A stretch of DNA of 64,000 nucleotides, taken from contig NZ_PVYX01000001.1 in assembly GCF_003001695.1 (NCBI RefSeq), positions 1,550,001-1,614,000 of the forward strand. The letters are read 5' to 3'. This DNA comes from Flagellimonas meridianipacifica. Its GTDB lineage: Bacteria > Bacteroidota > Bacteroidia > Flavobacteriales > Flavobacteriaceae. The notes beneath the pieces are model-generated. The model searched no databases. It saw only the letters and a list, made by a program, of their open reading frames with translations, and was not told the DNA's origin. Both the position numbers and the translations under genes were made by a program. Below, one piece after another: positions 26,291 through 33,913 of the stretch. Within the stretch, counting starts at the first letter, position 1. Each line of letters begins with the position of its first letter.

Positions 26291-26695
26291 TTAGCATTTT
26301 GAGCAAATACCTTTTATTATTGTTTGGACATTTTTGGTTTTAAATCCTTTTGGTACGTTTAATTGAAGAGGGGTCGATACTTCCATACAATACACCGTTT
26401 CACAATTCTCACAGACAAAATGTGCGTGGTCCTGACCTCCTTTGGGCAATTCCCCGAACGCATATTTGGATGTTCCAGAATGGTCATTGATTCTGTGGAT
26501 AATACCTGCTTGTTCGAAGCTGGTCAAGTTGCGATATAGCGTTGATTTATCAATCTCATTTTTTAGTGCAAGTTGTAAATCATTGTAGGATTGCGCATGT
26601 TTCAACTGCAAAAAATGATGGAGTAGGGCCATACGAACCTTCGTTTTTTTCAAGCCCTTCTCTTCCAAAATCTGTCCGAAGCTCATCTTTTCCAT
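26291..26695 (-). CDS. zur: Fur-family transcriptional regulator, probable Zur
   Basis: The protein has 134 residues with the normal Fur winged helix (GLKKTKVRMALLHHFLQ ... DKSTLYRNLTSFEQAGIIHRI) and a dimerisation domain with HAHFVCENCETVYC and a final ICSKC, giving the two CxxC pairs of the structural zinc site. It is the last gene of the ABC-transporter operon whose promoter overlaps a palindrome shared with the COG0523 promoter. The most economical reading is a zinc-uptake regulator that represses both operons and itself. Fur or PerR specificity cannot be excluded from sequence alone. Confidence 0.8.
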   Translation of the reverse strand: MEKMSFGQILEEKGLKKTKVRMALLHHFLQLKHAQSYNDLQLALKNEIDKSTLYRNLTSFEQAGIIHRINDHSGTSKYAFGELPKGGQDHAHFVCENCETVYCMEVSTPLQLNVPKGFKTKNVQTIIKGICSKC

Positions 26696-26705
26696 TAGTA
26701 AATCC

Positions 26706-27143
26706 TTATTTGAAACTTACTGCATTCGCATTTTCAATTCGATAGTAGGATGCATTTGGATCGTTACCATTCAAGTGAAACGTCCCTTCAACTGAAAGCA
26801 ATGCATCCATGCCGTAGGAAACCTTTTTGTCGAATTGTAAATCCACAATGGATTCTGGCCCTCCATTTCCACAGAAAAAACAGGATGCCATTGGGTTTTT
26901 GGACAAAAGATATATGGATTGTTTGCCGTCCAAAACCAGCAAATATCCAGTAATACTGATTTTTTTTCCTTCTAAAGCTCTTAATCTGGCTGAAAACGTC
27001 GCCTTTTCAAAGCCTGGTATCAGCGCATTGGGAGTATGCGATTCCCAAAAAATCCCATCTGATAAATCTTCCCAAGTAAGGGTAGTTTGTGTTCGACCTT
27101 CGGCGGCCATCAAAAAAAACACTATGACTGCAAAAACCCGCAT
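26706..27143 (-). CDS. Periplasmic ASCFFCG-motif protein, DUF3299-like (copy 2)
   Basis: The protein has 145 residues with a signal peptide (FAVIVFFLMAAEGRTQ). It contains LTWEDLSDGIFWES, an OB-like core (GKKISITGYLLVLDG), the motif NPMASCFFCGNGGPESIV with two cysteines in CFFC, and a C-terminal TFHLNGNDPNASYYRI. It is a diverged paralogue of the next gene upstream (27148-27588). Similar small periplasmic proteins occur with FtsX-type ABC transporters in zinc-regulated operons of other Gram-negatives, to my knowledge including the PA4063-PA4066 cluster of Pseudomonas. CFFC could bind metal or be redox-active. The function is unproven. Confidence 0.72.
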   Translation of the reverse strand: MRVFAVIVFFLMAAEGRTQTTLTWEDLSDGIFWESHTPNALIPGFEKATFSARLRALEGKKISITGYLLVLDGKQSIYLLSKNPMASCFFCGNGGPESIVDLQFDKKVSYGMDALLSVEGTFHLNGNDPNASYYRIENANAVSFK

Positions 27144-27147
27144 TATC

Positions 27148-27588
27148 TTAATTCACTAAACGACCAGTGGCTTCACTAAGAATATAATTGCAGTGGTCCA
27201 CATCGTTGGCATTGAGTTCAAGTAGTCCCGTAATAACTACAATTTGATCGGTTTTAAAAGAAGGTTTTTCCTTAAAACTGACCTCAATTATGGTTTCTGG
27301 ACCTGAACCCCCACAAAAGAAACAGGAAGCCATTGGGTTTTGGGACACCAGAAATATTTCTCCACTTCCGGAGATATCCAGAAAATAGCCTTTAATACTG
27401 ACTTGTTTGCCCTTGTACGACATAATCTTATCACCAAAAGTGGGCATCAAAAAATGGACCCCATACTTTTCATTGAATTGGGCCTGAAAATTTACATCGG
27501 CAAAGTCTTCCCAGGTAAGCTGTTTCTGAGCAATGGCAGAAGTGCTAAAGCAAATTAGAACAAAGAAAAGCAAAAGACGATTATTCAT
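27148..27588 (-). CDS. Periplasmic ASCFFCG-motif protein, DUF3299-like (copy 1)
   Basis: The protein has 146 residues with a signal peptide (LLFFVLICFSTSAIAQK). Its layout is the same as the following gene: LTWEDFADVNFQAQ, GKQVSIKGYFLDISG, NPMASCFFCGGSGPETII, and LLELNANDVDHCNYIL at the end. The start overlaps the stop of the permease gene by 8 bp, and 4 bp separate it from copy 2, so all are in one operon. Two paralogous copies side by side suggest a heterodimer or specialised partners for the transporter. The role is inferred only from this context. Confidence 0.72.
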   Translation of the reverse strand: MNNRLLLFFVLICFSTSAIAQKQLTWEDFADVNFQAQFNEKYGVHFLMPTFGDKIMSYKGKQVSIKGYFLDISGSGEIFLVSQNPMASCFFCGGSGPETIIEVSFKEKPSFKTDQIVVITGLLELNANDVDHCNYILSEATGRLVN

Positions 27589-28975
27589 TGGACAATGTTT
27601 TAGCTACGTTTAATTTAAAAATTGAAATAGAAGCCATCAAAGCGGCAAAAATTGCCAGTATTAAAATAACAACCATAAGTGAAAGCTCTATCATTTCGGG
27701 GCCATTTACTTGAAATGTGTACCCGTACGTGGCACTCATGTAACCAGATAAAATCCAGATGCCTAAGCGTCCTAAAACCCATCCTGATACAAATCCAATA
27801 AGTGCCAAAAACAATCCTTCCAACAGCGCCAATCCAAGGAGTTGTTTTGTCTGGAAACCATATGTCCTCAAAAGCGCAAGCTCCTGTCTTCTTTCCCGGA
27901 TGGTCTTTAAAAGGCTTATAAAGATACTCAATCCTGAAACTAATAGGATGGCCAAAGCTATTCCATTTATGGTTGTGGCTCCTGAACCTAATAATCCCAT
28001 TAATCTTTGTATTTCAAAACCTGGCAAAGCAGCTTGTACGGAAGTGTTTTCATTAATGAATCTGGGAAGCTGAACCATTCCCAACGGACTTTTAAACTTA
28101 ACCAAGAGCGAGGTAATCTCTAAATTTTCATCTTCTTCATGGTCATGGTCATGTCCTTCGTGTTCTTTGTGGTCATGCTCTTCATGGTTGTGATCGTGTT
28201 CTTCATGTTCATGATGTTCGTGTGCCTCATGACCTTCATGGCTATGTTCATGATTTTCGTGCTCGTGGTCATGTTCGTTGTGGTTGCCGTGCTCTTCTTC
28301 ATTTTCATGAGAATCATGGTCATGATGTTCGTTACTGGATTCATTATGTTCTGAATCGTCATGGCTATGGGCTTCCCAAACACTTTCTAAGTTTGAAATC
28401 AATAACTGATCTACTACTGATCCTGTGGGCTGAAGGATACCTACCACTTCATACGGGTGGTGGTCGTGTCCCTCCCCTCCATCAACTAAACCATGTGAAC
28501 TGGTGAATGTGTCGCCTAAAGCAAGGTTTAACCTTGTGGCTGCTCCATTACCTACTACGACTTCGAAAGATTTTTGGAAAAGTCGTCCTTCTTGTAGTTT
28601 CGCGTTATATTTTTCGAGGTATTCTAGTTCGGTGCCCAACAATCTATATCCTTTATAGTTATCGCCATAAGAAACAGGAATGGTTTTTTCTACAAAAGGA
28701 TGATTTTGCAGCATGGCAACGTCCTTTAACTTTATATTTCCTGTAGGGGCATCTATGTGAAGTACGGAGGATAGAACCAGTTGTAATGGACTTCCTTTCG
28801 CACCTACGACCATATCAAAAGGTGCAATGTTTTTGTTCAGTTGACCACTTAATTGCTTGTTTAGTTGCAGGACAAAGGTTACCAAGGAGACGCTCAAGGA
28901 CAGGAGCAATAAGCTCAGTAGTAAATTAAGCGGTTTGGATACCATGTTTTTATATGCCAAATACCCTAAATTCAT
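27581..28975 (-). CDS. FtsX/MacB-type ABC transporter permease with His-rich loop
   Basis: The protein has 464 residues. One transmembrane helix lies near the N-terminus (LNLLLSLLLLSLSVSLVTFVLQL), followed by a large periplasmic domain and three C-terminal helices (residues about 335-460), the FtsX/LolC/MacB layout. Inside the periplasmic domain, residues about 200-285 are an extreme His/Asp/Glu-rich tract (many HDH, EHEH and HSHEG units), a probable zinc-binding reservoir. It pairs with the ATPase upstream (4-bp overlap). Such permeases usually move substrates out of the inner membrane or transmit force rather than import ions. Whether this one mobilises zinc or a zinc-binding lipoprotein is open. 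Confidence 0.85.
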   Translation of the reverse strand: MNLGYLAYKNMVSKPLNLLLSLLLLSLSVSLVTFVLQLNKQLSGQLNKNIAPFDMVVGAKGSPLQLVLSSVLHIDAPTGNIKLKDVAMLQNHPFVEKTIPVSYGDNYKGYRLLGTELEYLEKYNAKLQEGRLFQKSFEVVVGNGAATRLNLALGDTFTSSHGLVDGGEGHDHHPYEVVGILQPTGSVVDQLLISNLESVWEAHSHDDSEHNESSNEHHDHDSHENEEEHGNHNEHDHEHENHEHSHEGHEAHEHHEHEEHDHNHEEHDHKEHEGHDHDHEEDENLEITSLLVKFKSPLGMVQLPRFINENTSVQAALPGFEIQRLMGLLGSGATTINGIALAILLVSGLSIFISLLKTIRERRQELALLRTYGFQTKQLLGLALLEGLFLALIGFVSGWVLGRLGIWILSGYMSATYGYTFQVNGPEMIELSLMVVILILAIFAALMASISIFKLNVAKTLSNE

Positions 28976-29598
28976 AGCTCAACCCGATTTTGAAAGTGAG
29001 ACATTACTCGGAGGTCATGTGTGATAATTACCAAACTGCTTTTACAAATCTCGGCTTCTTCTTTGAGAAGGTTTATGACCTTAACACAGTTCATATCGTC
29101 CAGATTGGATGTTGGTTCATCTGCCAATATTATTTTAGGCCTATGGATTAAACCAAGTGCAATGGACAGGCGTTGTTGTTGTCCTTGACTTAATTCGGTA
29201 ACCTTTTTGTCCAAGTATTCAGATAGTCCCAATCTCTTAGTAAGTTGAAGTCTCCTTTGTTTATCAATAGGGTCTTTAAGAACACTCTGGCGGAGGAGAA
29301 GATTGTCCTGTACGTTTAGGGATTTGATAAAATGATACTGTTGGAAGATAAGTCCTATTTGTTCACCTCGAAATTTATCCATTTCTCTTCGTGAAAGCGA
29401 GTCCAGTTCTTTTCCGTCGATTGCCACATTCCCCTTTAGGGGGGGCAATAGTCCTGCCATTAAATATAGAAGTGTTGTCTTGCCTATTCCTGAAGGGCCT
29501 ATTATTAGCAAATGCTGCCCTGGGGAAAGGTCTATGTCTGGAAAAACCATTTCTTGTCCATCCCCATATGCGTATGTGAGACTTGACGTTTTAACCAT
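28972..29598 (-). CDS. LolD/MacB-type ABC transporter ATPase
   Basis: The start is set at the ATG at 29598 (MVKTSSLTYAYGDG); the frame stays open to 29643, but that upstream stretch overlaps the operator and promoter. This gives 208 residues. Motifs: Walker A GPSGIGKTTLL, Q-loop QQYHF, signature LSQGQQQRLSIA, Walker B IILADEPTSNLD and switch His in VIITHD. It powers the FtsX-type permease encoded next (4-bp overlap). It is the first gene of a five-gene operon ending with the Fur-family regulator and is preceded by the palindrome at 29625-29645. Confidence 0.9.
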   Translation of the reverse strand: MVKTSSLTYAYGDGQEMVFPDIDLSPGQHLLIIGPSGIGKTTLLYLMAGLLPPLKGNVAIDGKELDSLSRREMDKFRGEQIGLIFQQYHFIKSLNVQDNLLLRQSVLKDPIDKQRRLQLTKRLGLSEYLDKKVTELSQGQQQRLSIALGLIHRPKIILADEPTSNLDDMNCVKVINLLKEEAEICKSSLVIITHDLRVMSHFQNRVEL

Positions 29599-29611
29599 TT
29601 GTTTGTTTTGA

Positions 29612-29619
29612 CAAAAATA
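29612..29619 (-). promoter_or_regulatory. -7 box TATTTTTG of the ABC-transporter operon
   Basis: It matches TAnnTTTG on the minus strand, 14 bp before the ATPase start, with the palindrome 29625-29645 immediately upstream. No TTG is found at the usual distance, so the -33 element is uncertain. Confidence 0.55.
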
Positions 29620-29624
29620 AACAT

Positions 29625-29645
29625 AAATGCAACGTAGTTGCATTT
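29625..29645. promoter_or_regulatory. Palindromic operator, probable Zur box (second copy)
   Basis: AAATGCAAC, GTA, GTTGCATTT: a perfect 9-3-9 palindrome, extended by one more T/A pair on each side to 10-3-10. It is identical in both arms to the site at 19157-19177 and lies between the divergent ABC-transporter and merC-folE operons, so one site can control both. Confidence 0.82.
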
Positions 29646-29665
29646 AAAAATAAGCACTAACTTTG
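29638..29665 (+). promoter_or_regulatory. Promoter of the merC-folE operon
   Basis: TTG at 29638-29640, a 17-bp spacer and TAACTTTG at 29658-29665. As at the COG0523 promoter, the TTG lies inside the right arm of the palindrome, so the two promoters share one repression geometry. Confidence 0.7.
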
Positions 29666-29726
29666 CCAAAAATCTGATTTTTGTTTTTTTATGTTCTAAA
29701 AGAGCATGTTAAAAAAGTTATAATTA

Positions 29727-30134
29727 ATGACGTTTACGCAGGTATCACTTAAATCTGATTGGATTGGAATGTTTGCCAGTGGGCTTTGTTTAGTTCATTG
29801 TTTGGCAACGCCATTCCTTTTTATAGCACACGCTGGTATAGGCATTCACGGGGAGGCGCACCCATCTTGGTGGGGGATTTTGGATATCGTTTTCTTGGTT
29901 CTTTCCTTTTTTGCGGTGTATTGGTCTATCCGTAAAACCAGTCAAAGTTGGATTAAGTTTGGTTTTGGTATTATTTGGTTGCTCTTGGCGTTAATTGTAT
30001 TGAACGAAAAATTTGAAATGCTTTACTTGCCCGAGGCGGCCATATATCCACCGACCCTAGGTTTAATATTTCTTCATTTCTATAACCGACGGTACTGTCA
30101 GTGCGATGACGATACTTGTTGTGCCGACAGTTAG
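29727..30134 (+). CDS. MerC-domain membrane protein
   Basis: The protein has 135 residues with four predicted transmembrane helices. The motif GLCLVHCLATPFLF in the first helix holds the Cys pair typical of MerC, and the cytoplasmic tail ends with YCQCDDDTCCADS, a cluster of cysteines likely to bind soft or transition metal. MerC proteins carry mercury in mer operons, but MerC-domain proteins also occur beside Zur sites in Bacteroidota. Here the promoter overlaps the Zur-like palindrome and there is no mercury gene nearby, so a zinc role is preferred (inference). The folE gene follows 17 bp downstream. Confidence 0.8.
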   Translation: MTFTQVSLKSDWIGMFASGLCLVHCLATPFLFIAHAGIGIHGEAHPSWWGILDIVFLVLSFFAVYWSIRKTSQSWIKFGFGIIWLLLALIVLNEKFEMLYLPEAAIYPPTLGLIFLHFYNRRYCQCDDDTCCADS

Positions 30135-30151
30135 ACTTCAAAACTATATTT

Positions 30152-30817
30152 ATGGACAAATCCCAAATAGAACTCTTAGGAGACAATCATATTGCTACAT
30201 CTGTAAAAACTCCTATGAGGGCGGATGCCTTCGATCGTTCGGATGATGAAAAAATAGAGAACATCCAATCTCATTTTTACAAAATTATGGAGGAGTTGGG
30301 TCTTGACCTTACCGATGAAAGTTTATCCGGCACGCCCTATCGATTTGCAAAGATGTACGTAAAGGAATTGTTCTATGGTTTGAACCCCAACAACAAACCA
30401 AAAATATCCACTTTCCCTAACACCTATGGGTATCAGCGGATGCTCGTGGAACAGGATATAACTATAGACTCTTCTTGTGAACATCATTTCTTACCCATAG
30501 TGGGAAAGGCACATGTGGCCTATATACCAAAGGATAAAGTGGTGGGTCTGTCCAAAATCAATCGTTTGGTGGATTATTATTCGCATCGCCCACAAGTTCA
30601 GGAACGACTTTGTCTTCAAATTCTTACCGACTTACAGGAAACACTGGAAACCGAAGATGTAATTGTAATGGTTCATGCGAAACACCTTTGCGTTTCTTCA
30701 CGTGGAATCAAGGACAAAGAAAGCTTCACCACGACCCTTGAATATGGTGGCAAGTTCAAGGATGATAAACTTCGGCAAGAATTCTACGGGCTTTTGGAAA
30801 ACAATTTCAAAGAGTAA
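30152..30817 (+). CDS. folE: GTP cyclohydrolase I, type IA
   Basis: It converts GTP to 7,8-dihydroneopterin triphosphate for folate or pterin synthesis. The start at 30152 (MDKSQIELLGDNH) gives 221 residues, normal for FolE. Zinc ligands and the active site are visible: SSCEHHFLPIVGKAHVAYIP, LSKINRLVDYYSHRPQVQERL and MVHAKHLCVSSRG. The family uses catalytic zinc. Many bacteria keep a FolE paralogue or the zinc-independent FolE2 under Zur control, so a zinc-type FolE here behind the palindrome suggests a second copy expressed when zinc is short and metallated by the COG0523 protein. That is inference. Confidence 0.93.
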   Translation: MDKSQIELLGDNHIATSVKTPMRADAFDRSDDEKIENIQSHFYKIMEELGLDLTDESLSGTPYRFAKMYVKELFYGLNPNNKPKISTFPNTYGYQRMLVEQDITIDSSCEHHFLPIVGKAHVAYIPKDKVVGLSKINRLVDYYSHRPQVQERLCLQILTDLQETLETEDVIVMVHAKHLCVSSRGIKDKESFTTTLEYGGKFKDDKLRQEFYGLLENNFKE

Positions 30818-30854
30818 AAGCCTCAACGGCACGAAGAAACAGTTATTTGCCCTT

Positions 30855-32186
30855 TCATTTGTATTTCAAATCTTGGGCTTTGATGTCTTTGCTCCATAGC
30901 TCTTTTCCATCTTTATCCAATATTTTAATGTTAAGAACCCGATTGGAGCGAGGGCCACTAACATTTAGAATGCCAAAGTTATGTTGCCCTACCACGGTTC
31001 CTTCCAACTTGTATTTGTTAAGTTCCTCTTTGTTATTATTAGAGCCAGCAGTTAATGAGGAACAGGTCAAATCATAGATGGGATAAACCTCTTCACTTTC
31101 CTGCATTCTACTTAAAACGGTATGGTGTCTATCGCCATCTAAGAAAACCACTCCCTCGATCTTGGCCTCCCTTATCTTATCGAGTAGATATCTTCTTTCC
31201 TTCGGAAAAGTGGCATAGTTCTCATAATCGGCTTCGGTACTAAGCACCTGCCCACCAATGGCAATAAACTTGAAGGGAGCATTACTGGAAGCCAAAGCGT
31301 TGATAAGCCAATCAATCTGCGCCTTGCCCAAGATTTCACGTTCTCCGGTAAAGTTGTCGTTTGATGTTCTGAAATATCGATTATCCAACAAGAAAAACTG
31401 CAAATCGGCCCACTGAAAAGTGCCGGTTATCCCGCCTTTATCGATTACATCGTAATTGGGATTGCCCCAAAAAAGCTTAAAGATTTCTGCTGTAGTTTTC
31501 TTCTCCCAAAAACTACTATCTGCATTGTTTGGACCAAAATCATGGTCATCCCAAATGGCATAGTGGTGCGTTGAGGCAAGAAGAGCCTGAAGTTGAGGTA
31601 GTGAACGGGTATGGGTGTAATGATGCAAAATTCCTGTTCTGGAATTCCAATCGGGTTCTCTTAAGTACGTATTGTCTCCCAACCAGAGCATAAAGTCCGG
31701 TTTTTTTAGATGAATGGACTCAAATATTTCATGTTCACTGCCATAGGGCTTACCTGGTCTATCAAAACGCTCTTCATTCACATAATTGCAACTTCCAATC
31801 GCAAAACTTACTTCAGGTGGATCTGTCCTCCATTGCCAGAGTGTTTGCGATTGGAATTCCATGGGGTAATTCCTCTGAATCCTTTCACCGTTCACAAATA
31901 ATTCATAGTTGTATTTCTTTCCTGGCATGATTTTATCCGCTATCAACTTTGCGACAAAACCACTTTTAGATTCAGTTTTAAACGTTTCTGTTTTGAAACG
32001 ATCACTAGGATTTCCTTTATCAAAATACTCGAAATGAACATCGGAAGAGGTGGTAGTTTGGACCCAAAGAAGTGCTTCGCGCATGGTGGAATATCCTACC
32101 ATAGGTCCAGATTGAACTAAGTCCTGTGCAAGACCGAAATGGACATTGATAAGTAATAGAAGGATAAAAAGCAATCTGTTTTTCAT
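30855..32186 (-). CDS. PhoD-like alkaline phosphatase/phosphodiesterase
   Basis: The start is set at 32186 (MKNRLLFILLLLINVHFGLAQD), which supplies the signal peptide; this gives 443 residues. Motifs of the PhoD family: FAIGSCNYVNEERFDRPG (Cys metal ligand region), MLWLGDNTYLREPDW, YAIWDDHDFGPNNADS, FKFIAIGGQVLS and VVFLDGDRHHTVLS. These enzymes use iron and calcium rather than zinc and act on phosphate mono- or diesters outside the cytoplasm. It is convergent with folE. Confidence 0.88.
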   Translation of the reverse strand: MKNRLLFILLLLINVHFGLAQDLVQSGPMVGYSTMREALLWVQTTTSSDVHFEYFDKGNPSDRFKTETFKTESKSGFVAKLIADKIMPGKKYNYELFVNGERIQRNYPMEFQSQTLWQWRTDPPEVSFAIGSCNYVNEERFDRPGKPYGSEHEIFESIHLKKPDFMLWLGDNTYLREPDWNSRTGILHHYTHTRSLPQLQALLASTHHYAIWDDHDFGPNNADSSFWEKKTTAEIFKLFWGNPNYDVIDKGGITGTFQWADLQFFLLDNRYFRTSNDNFTGEREILGKAQIDWLINALASSNAPFKFIAIGGQVLSTEADYENYATFPKERRYLLDKIREAKIEGVVFLDGDRHHTVLSRMQESEEVYPIYDLTCSSLTAGSNNNKEELNKYKLEGTVVGQHNFGILNVSGPRSNRVLNIKILDKDGKELWSKDIKAQDLKYK

Positions 32187-32347
32187 TACAAAATAGTTTT
32201 GCCGTTGGTAAACTAGTAAGGAAAACAAAAATAAAGGTATTCCGTCACTCAATGTTTTGATAAGCTGAAGAAAATATTACCATTAGGTATACCGTGGTCA
32301 AATGTGACAAGGAATTGCACCCATTCTTCTTATTTCTACGGAACATT

Positions 32348-33556
32348 TCATTGCTTCTTCCCGAAAAGCAGAAAATCCTGTGAGCCACGATTACTAAGAA
32401 AAAGATCTTTGATTCCGTCTCCATTCAAATCCACAAAATCGATATCAAAACCTCTTCCACTTATGCTTTCTGGGATTATTGTTCCTGTTGCATCGGTAAA
32501 CGAGCCTTTGCCATTGTTCAAATAGACACTGAAGGGTGTTAAACCGCCAAATCTGGGCCCATTGGTATTGCCGGTCATAATGTCCGCATCGCCGTCATTG
32601 TCAATATCCAAAAACGTGACCCCAAAACAACGGTTGTTGTCTTTGGGTAAATGGGTTTCGGTGATATCTGCGAAAAAACCCTTACCATTATTTAGAAGCA
32701 ATCGGTTCTGTCTAGAAGCATTCTCAACAAAAGCCTGTACATTACCGTATAAAATATCCAAGTCCCCGTCTCCATCAATATCCGCCACGTCTACTTCACG
32801 TGTTTCCTCAGGTGCCGTTCGGTAAGGTAATCTATCTGAAGATTGGTCTTCAAAAAAGCCTTTTCCATCATTGATTAATATACGATTCGCATCTTCGTTA
32901 CCAAGTAGTAAATCTTCATCCCCATCATTATCAATATCGGCAAGGGTAAGGTCTTGCGTTACGTCTGTAAATTCACCAAATCTCTGTGCAGTTTCATCCT
33001 TGAAGTATCCTTTTCCATTATTTATCAGTACGTTGTTCTGTCCATTATTTCCAATCAAAACATCCGGAGAGCCATCGTTGTTAATATCAAAAACAACCAC
33101 GGAATTGGATATGCCCTCCACAGGAATCCTGTTGCCTTCATCCCTAAAAGTACCATCTCCATTGTTTAGGTACAGTTCATTGGTTTTATCATCCTCGCTC
33201 ACCACTATAATGTCCAAATCCCCGTCTAAATCAAAATCAGCAATACCAATATCTTCGCTGTCGTAATCTACCTGAGGTATGCGCAAACTGCTTTCATTGG
33301 TAAACTTTCCCTTTCCATCATTAATCAGCAGGATATTCGGTCTATGCTCATTGGCAATCAAAATGTCCAGATCACCGTCGGAGTCCAAATCTGCAATTCC
33401 TGCGTCCATTGAAAGTAGTTGCAAGTCCTCATGGGGCAAATGTGTTTGGGTTGCATTTACATAAATAGAAGCTGAAGAATTCGGGTTGATCCTTTTTTGA
33501 CCGTAGTTGAGTTGCCAAAACCCAATTGCCAGAGATAGTATGATTATCTTTTTCAT
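32348..33556 (-). CDS. Secreted FG-GAP/VCBS beta-propeller protein
   Basis: The protein has 402 residues with a signal peptide (IILSLAIGFWQLNYGQ). Seven or so repeats follow the pattern GIADLDSDGDLDILIANE ... NILLINDGKGKF, with DxDxDGxxD calcium loops typical of FG-GAP/VCBS repeats, which form an integrin-like propeller. No C-terminal T9SS sorting domain is evident, and no catalytic motif is visible. The ligand is unknown. A TAAATTTG box on the minus strand at 33674-33667 could be its -7 element, without a well-spaced TTG. Confidence 0.85.
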   Translation of the reverse strand: MKKIIILSLAIGFWQLNYGQKRINPNSSASIYVNATQTHLPHEDLQLLSMDAGIADLDSDGDLDILIANEHRPNILLINDGKGKFTNESSLRIPQVDYDSEDIGIADFDLDGDLDIIVVSEDDKTNELYLNNGDGTFRDEGNRIPVEGISNSVVVFDINNDGSPDVLIGNNGQNNVLINNGKGYFKDETAQRFGEFTDVTQDLTLADIDNDGDEDLLLGNEDANRILINDGKGFFEDQSSDRLPYRTAPEETREVDVADIDGDGDLDILYGNVQAFVENASRQNRLLLNNGKGFFADITETHLPKDNNRCFGVTFLDIDNDGDADIMTGNTNGPRFGGLTPFSVYLNNGKGSFTDATGTIIPESISGRGFDIDFVDLNGDGIKDLFLSNRGSQDFLLFGKKQ

Positions 33557-33913
33557 GTATTGATTTTGTAGGGATTTAAAAACCTATCACTGTTATAAAA
33601 AAAGAGCTAGTTCTTGATGGTTTCTGGAATTCTCAAGAGAGTACTTTTTAAATGATAATACTACTTCAAATTTATAACTATAAAATCAGTTTTGGCCTCA
33701 TTCAGTAAAGGTTCAAAGGGGCAGTAAATTTGATTCTAATTTGACTCATTCTAAATAACTTTCAACTCTTTGAATTCTCCCAGTAATTTGCCATATTACT
33801 AATAAATTAACAAATTTTGGCATTCTGTGTAATTGAAATTCAAAAAATATTAAACAAAATTCAATTTTGTTTAAGGATTTCTAAAGGTCGCCAAACATCT
33901 TAACTAAAAAATT
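33557..33913. other. AT-rich divergent region upstream of the hydrogenase operon (357 bp)
   Basis: It holds no gene. Visible elements are a 25-bp palindrome (33850-33874), a plus-strand TAAATTTG box at 33725-33732 and a minus-strand TAAATTTG box at 33674-33667, each matching TAnnTTTG but without a TTG at the usual distance. The TGGCA at 33820-33824 is not spaced like a sigma-54 site. Confidence 0.6.
33850..33874. promoter_or_regulatory. Perfect 25-bp palindrome before the hydrogenase small subunit
   Basis: TTAAACAAAATT, central C, AATTTTGTTTAA: 12 bp per arm with no mismatch, ending 39 bp before the ATG. A related half, TTAAACAAAAC, recurs at 36504-36514 after the large-subunit gene. It could be an operator for a dimeric regulator or an RNA hairpin in the leader. 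Confidence 0.7.

Noticed and set aside
28120..28383. Methionine- and valine-rich frames on both strands at the His-rich loop
   Set aside because: They are shadows of the repetitive His/Glu codons of the ABC permease.
29727..30134. MerC-domain protein as a mercury-resistance gene
   Set aside because: There is no mer gene nearby and its promoter shares the zinc-type palindrome; the true mer operon lies 27 kb away in the cassette array.
33820..33835. TGGCA followed by TTG before the hydrogenase, possible sigma-54 promoter
   Set aside because: The distance between the GG and the TTG is too long for the -24/-12 spacing.
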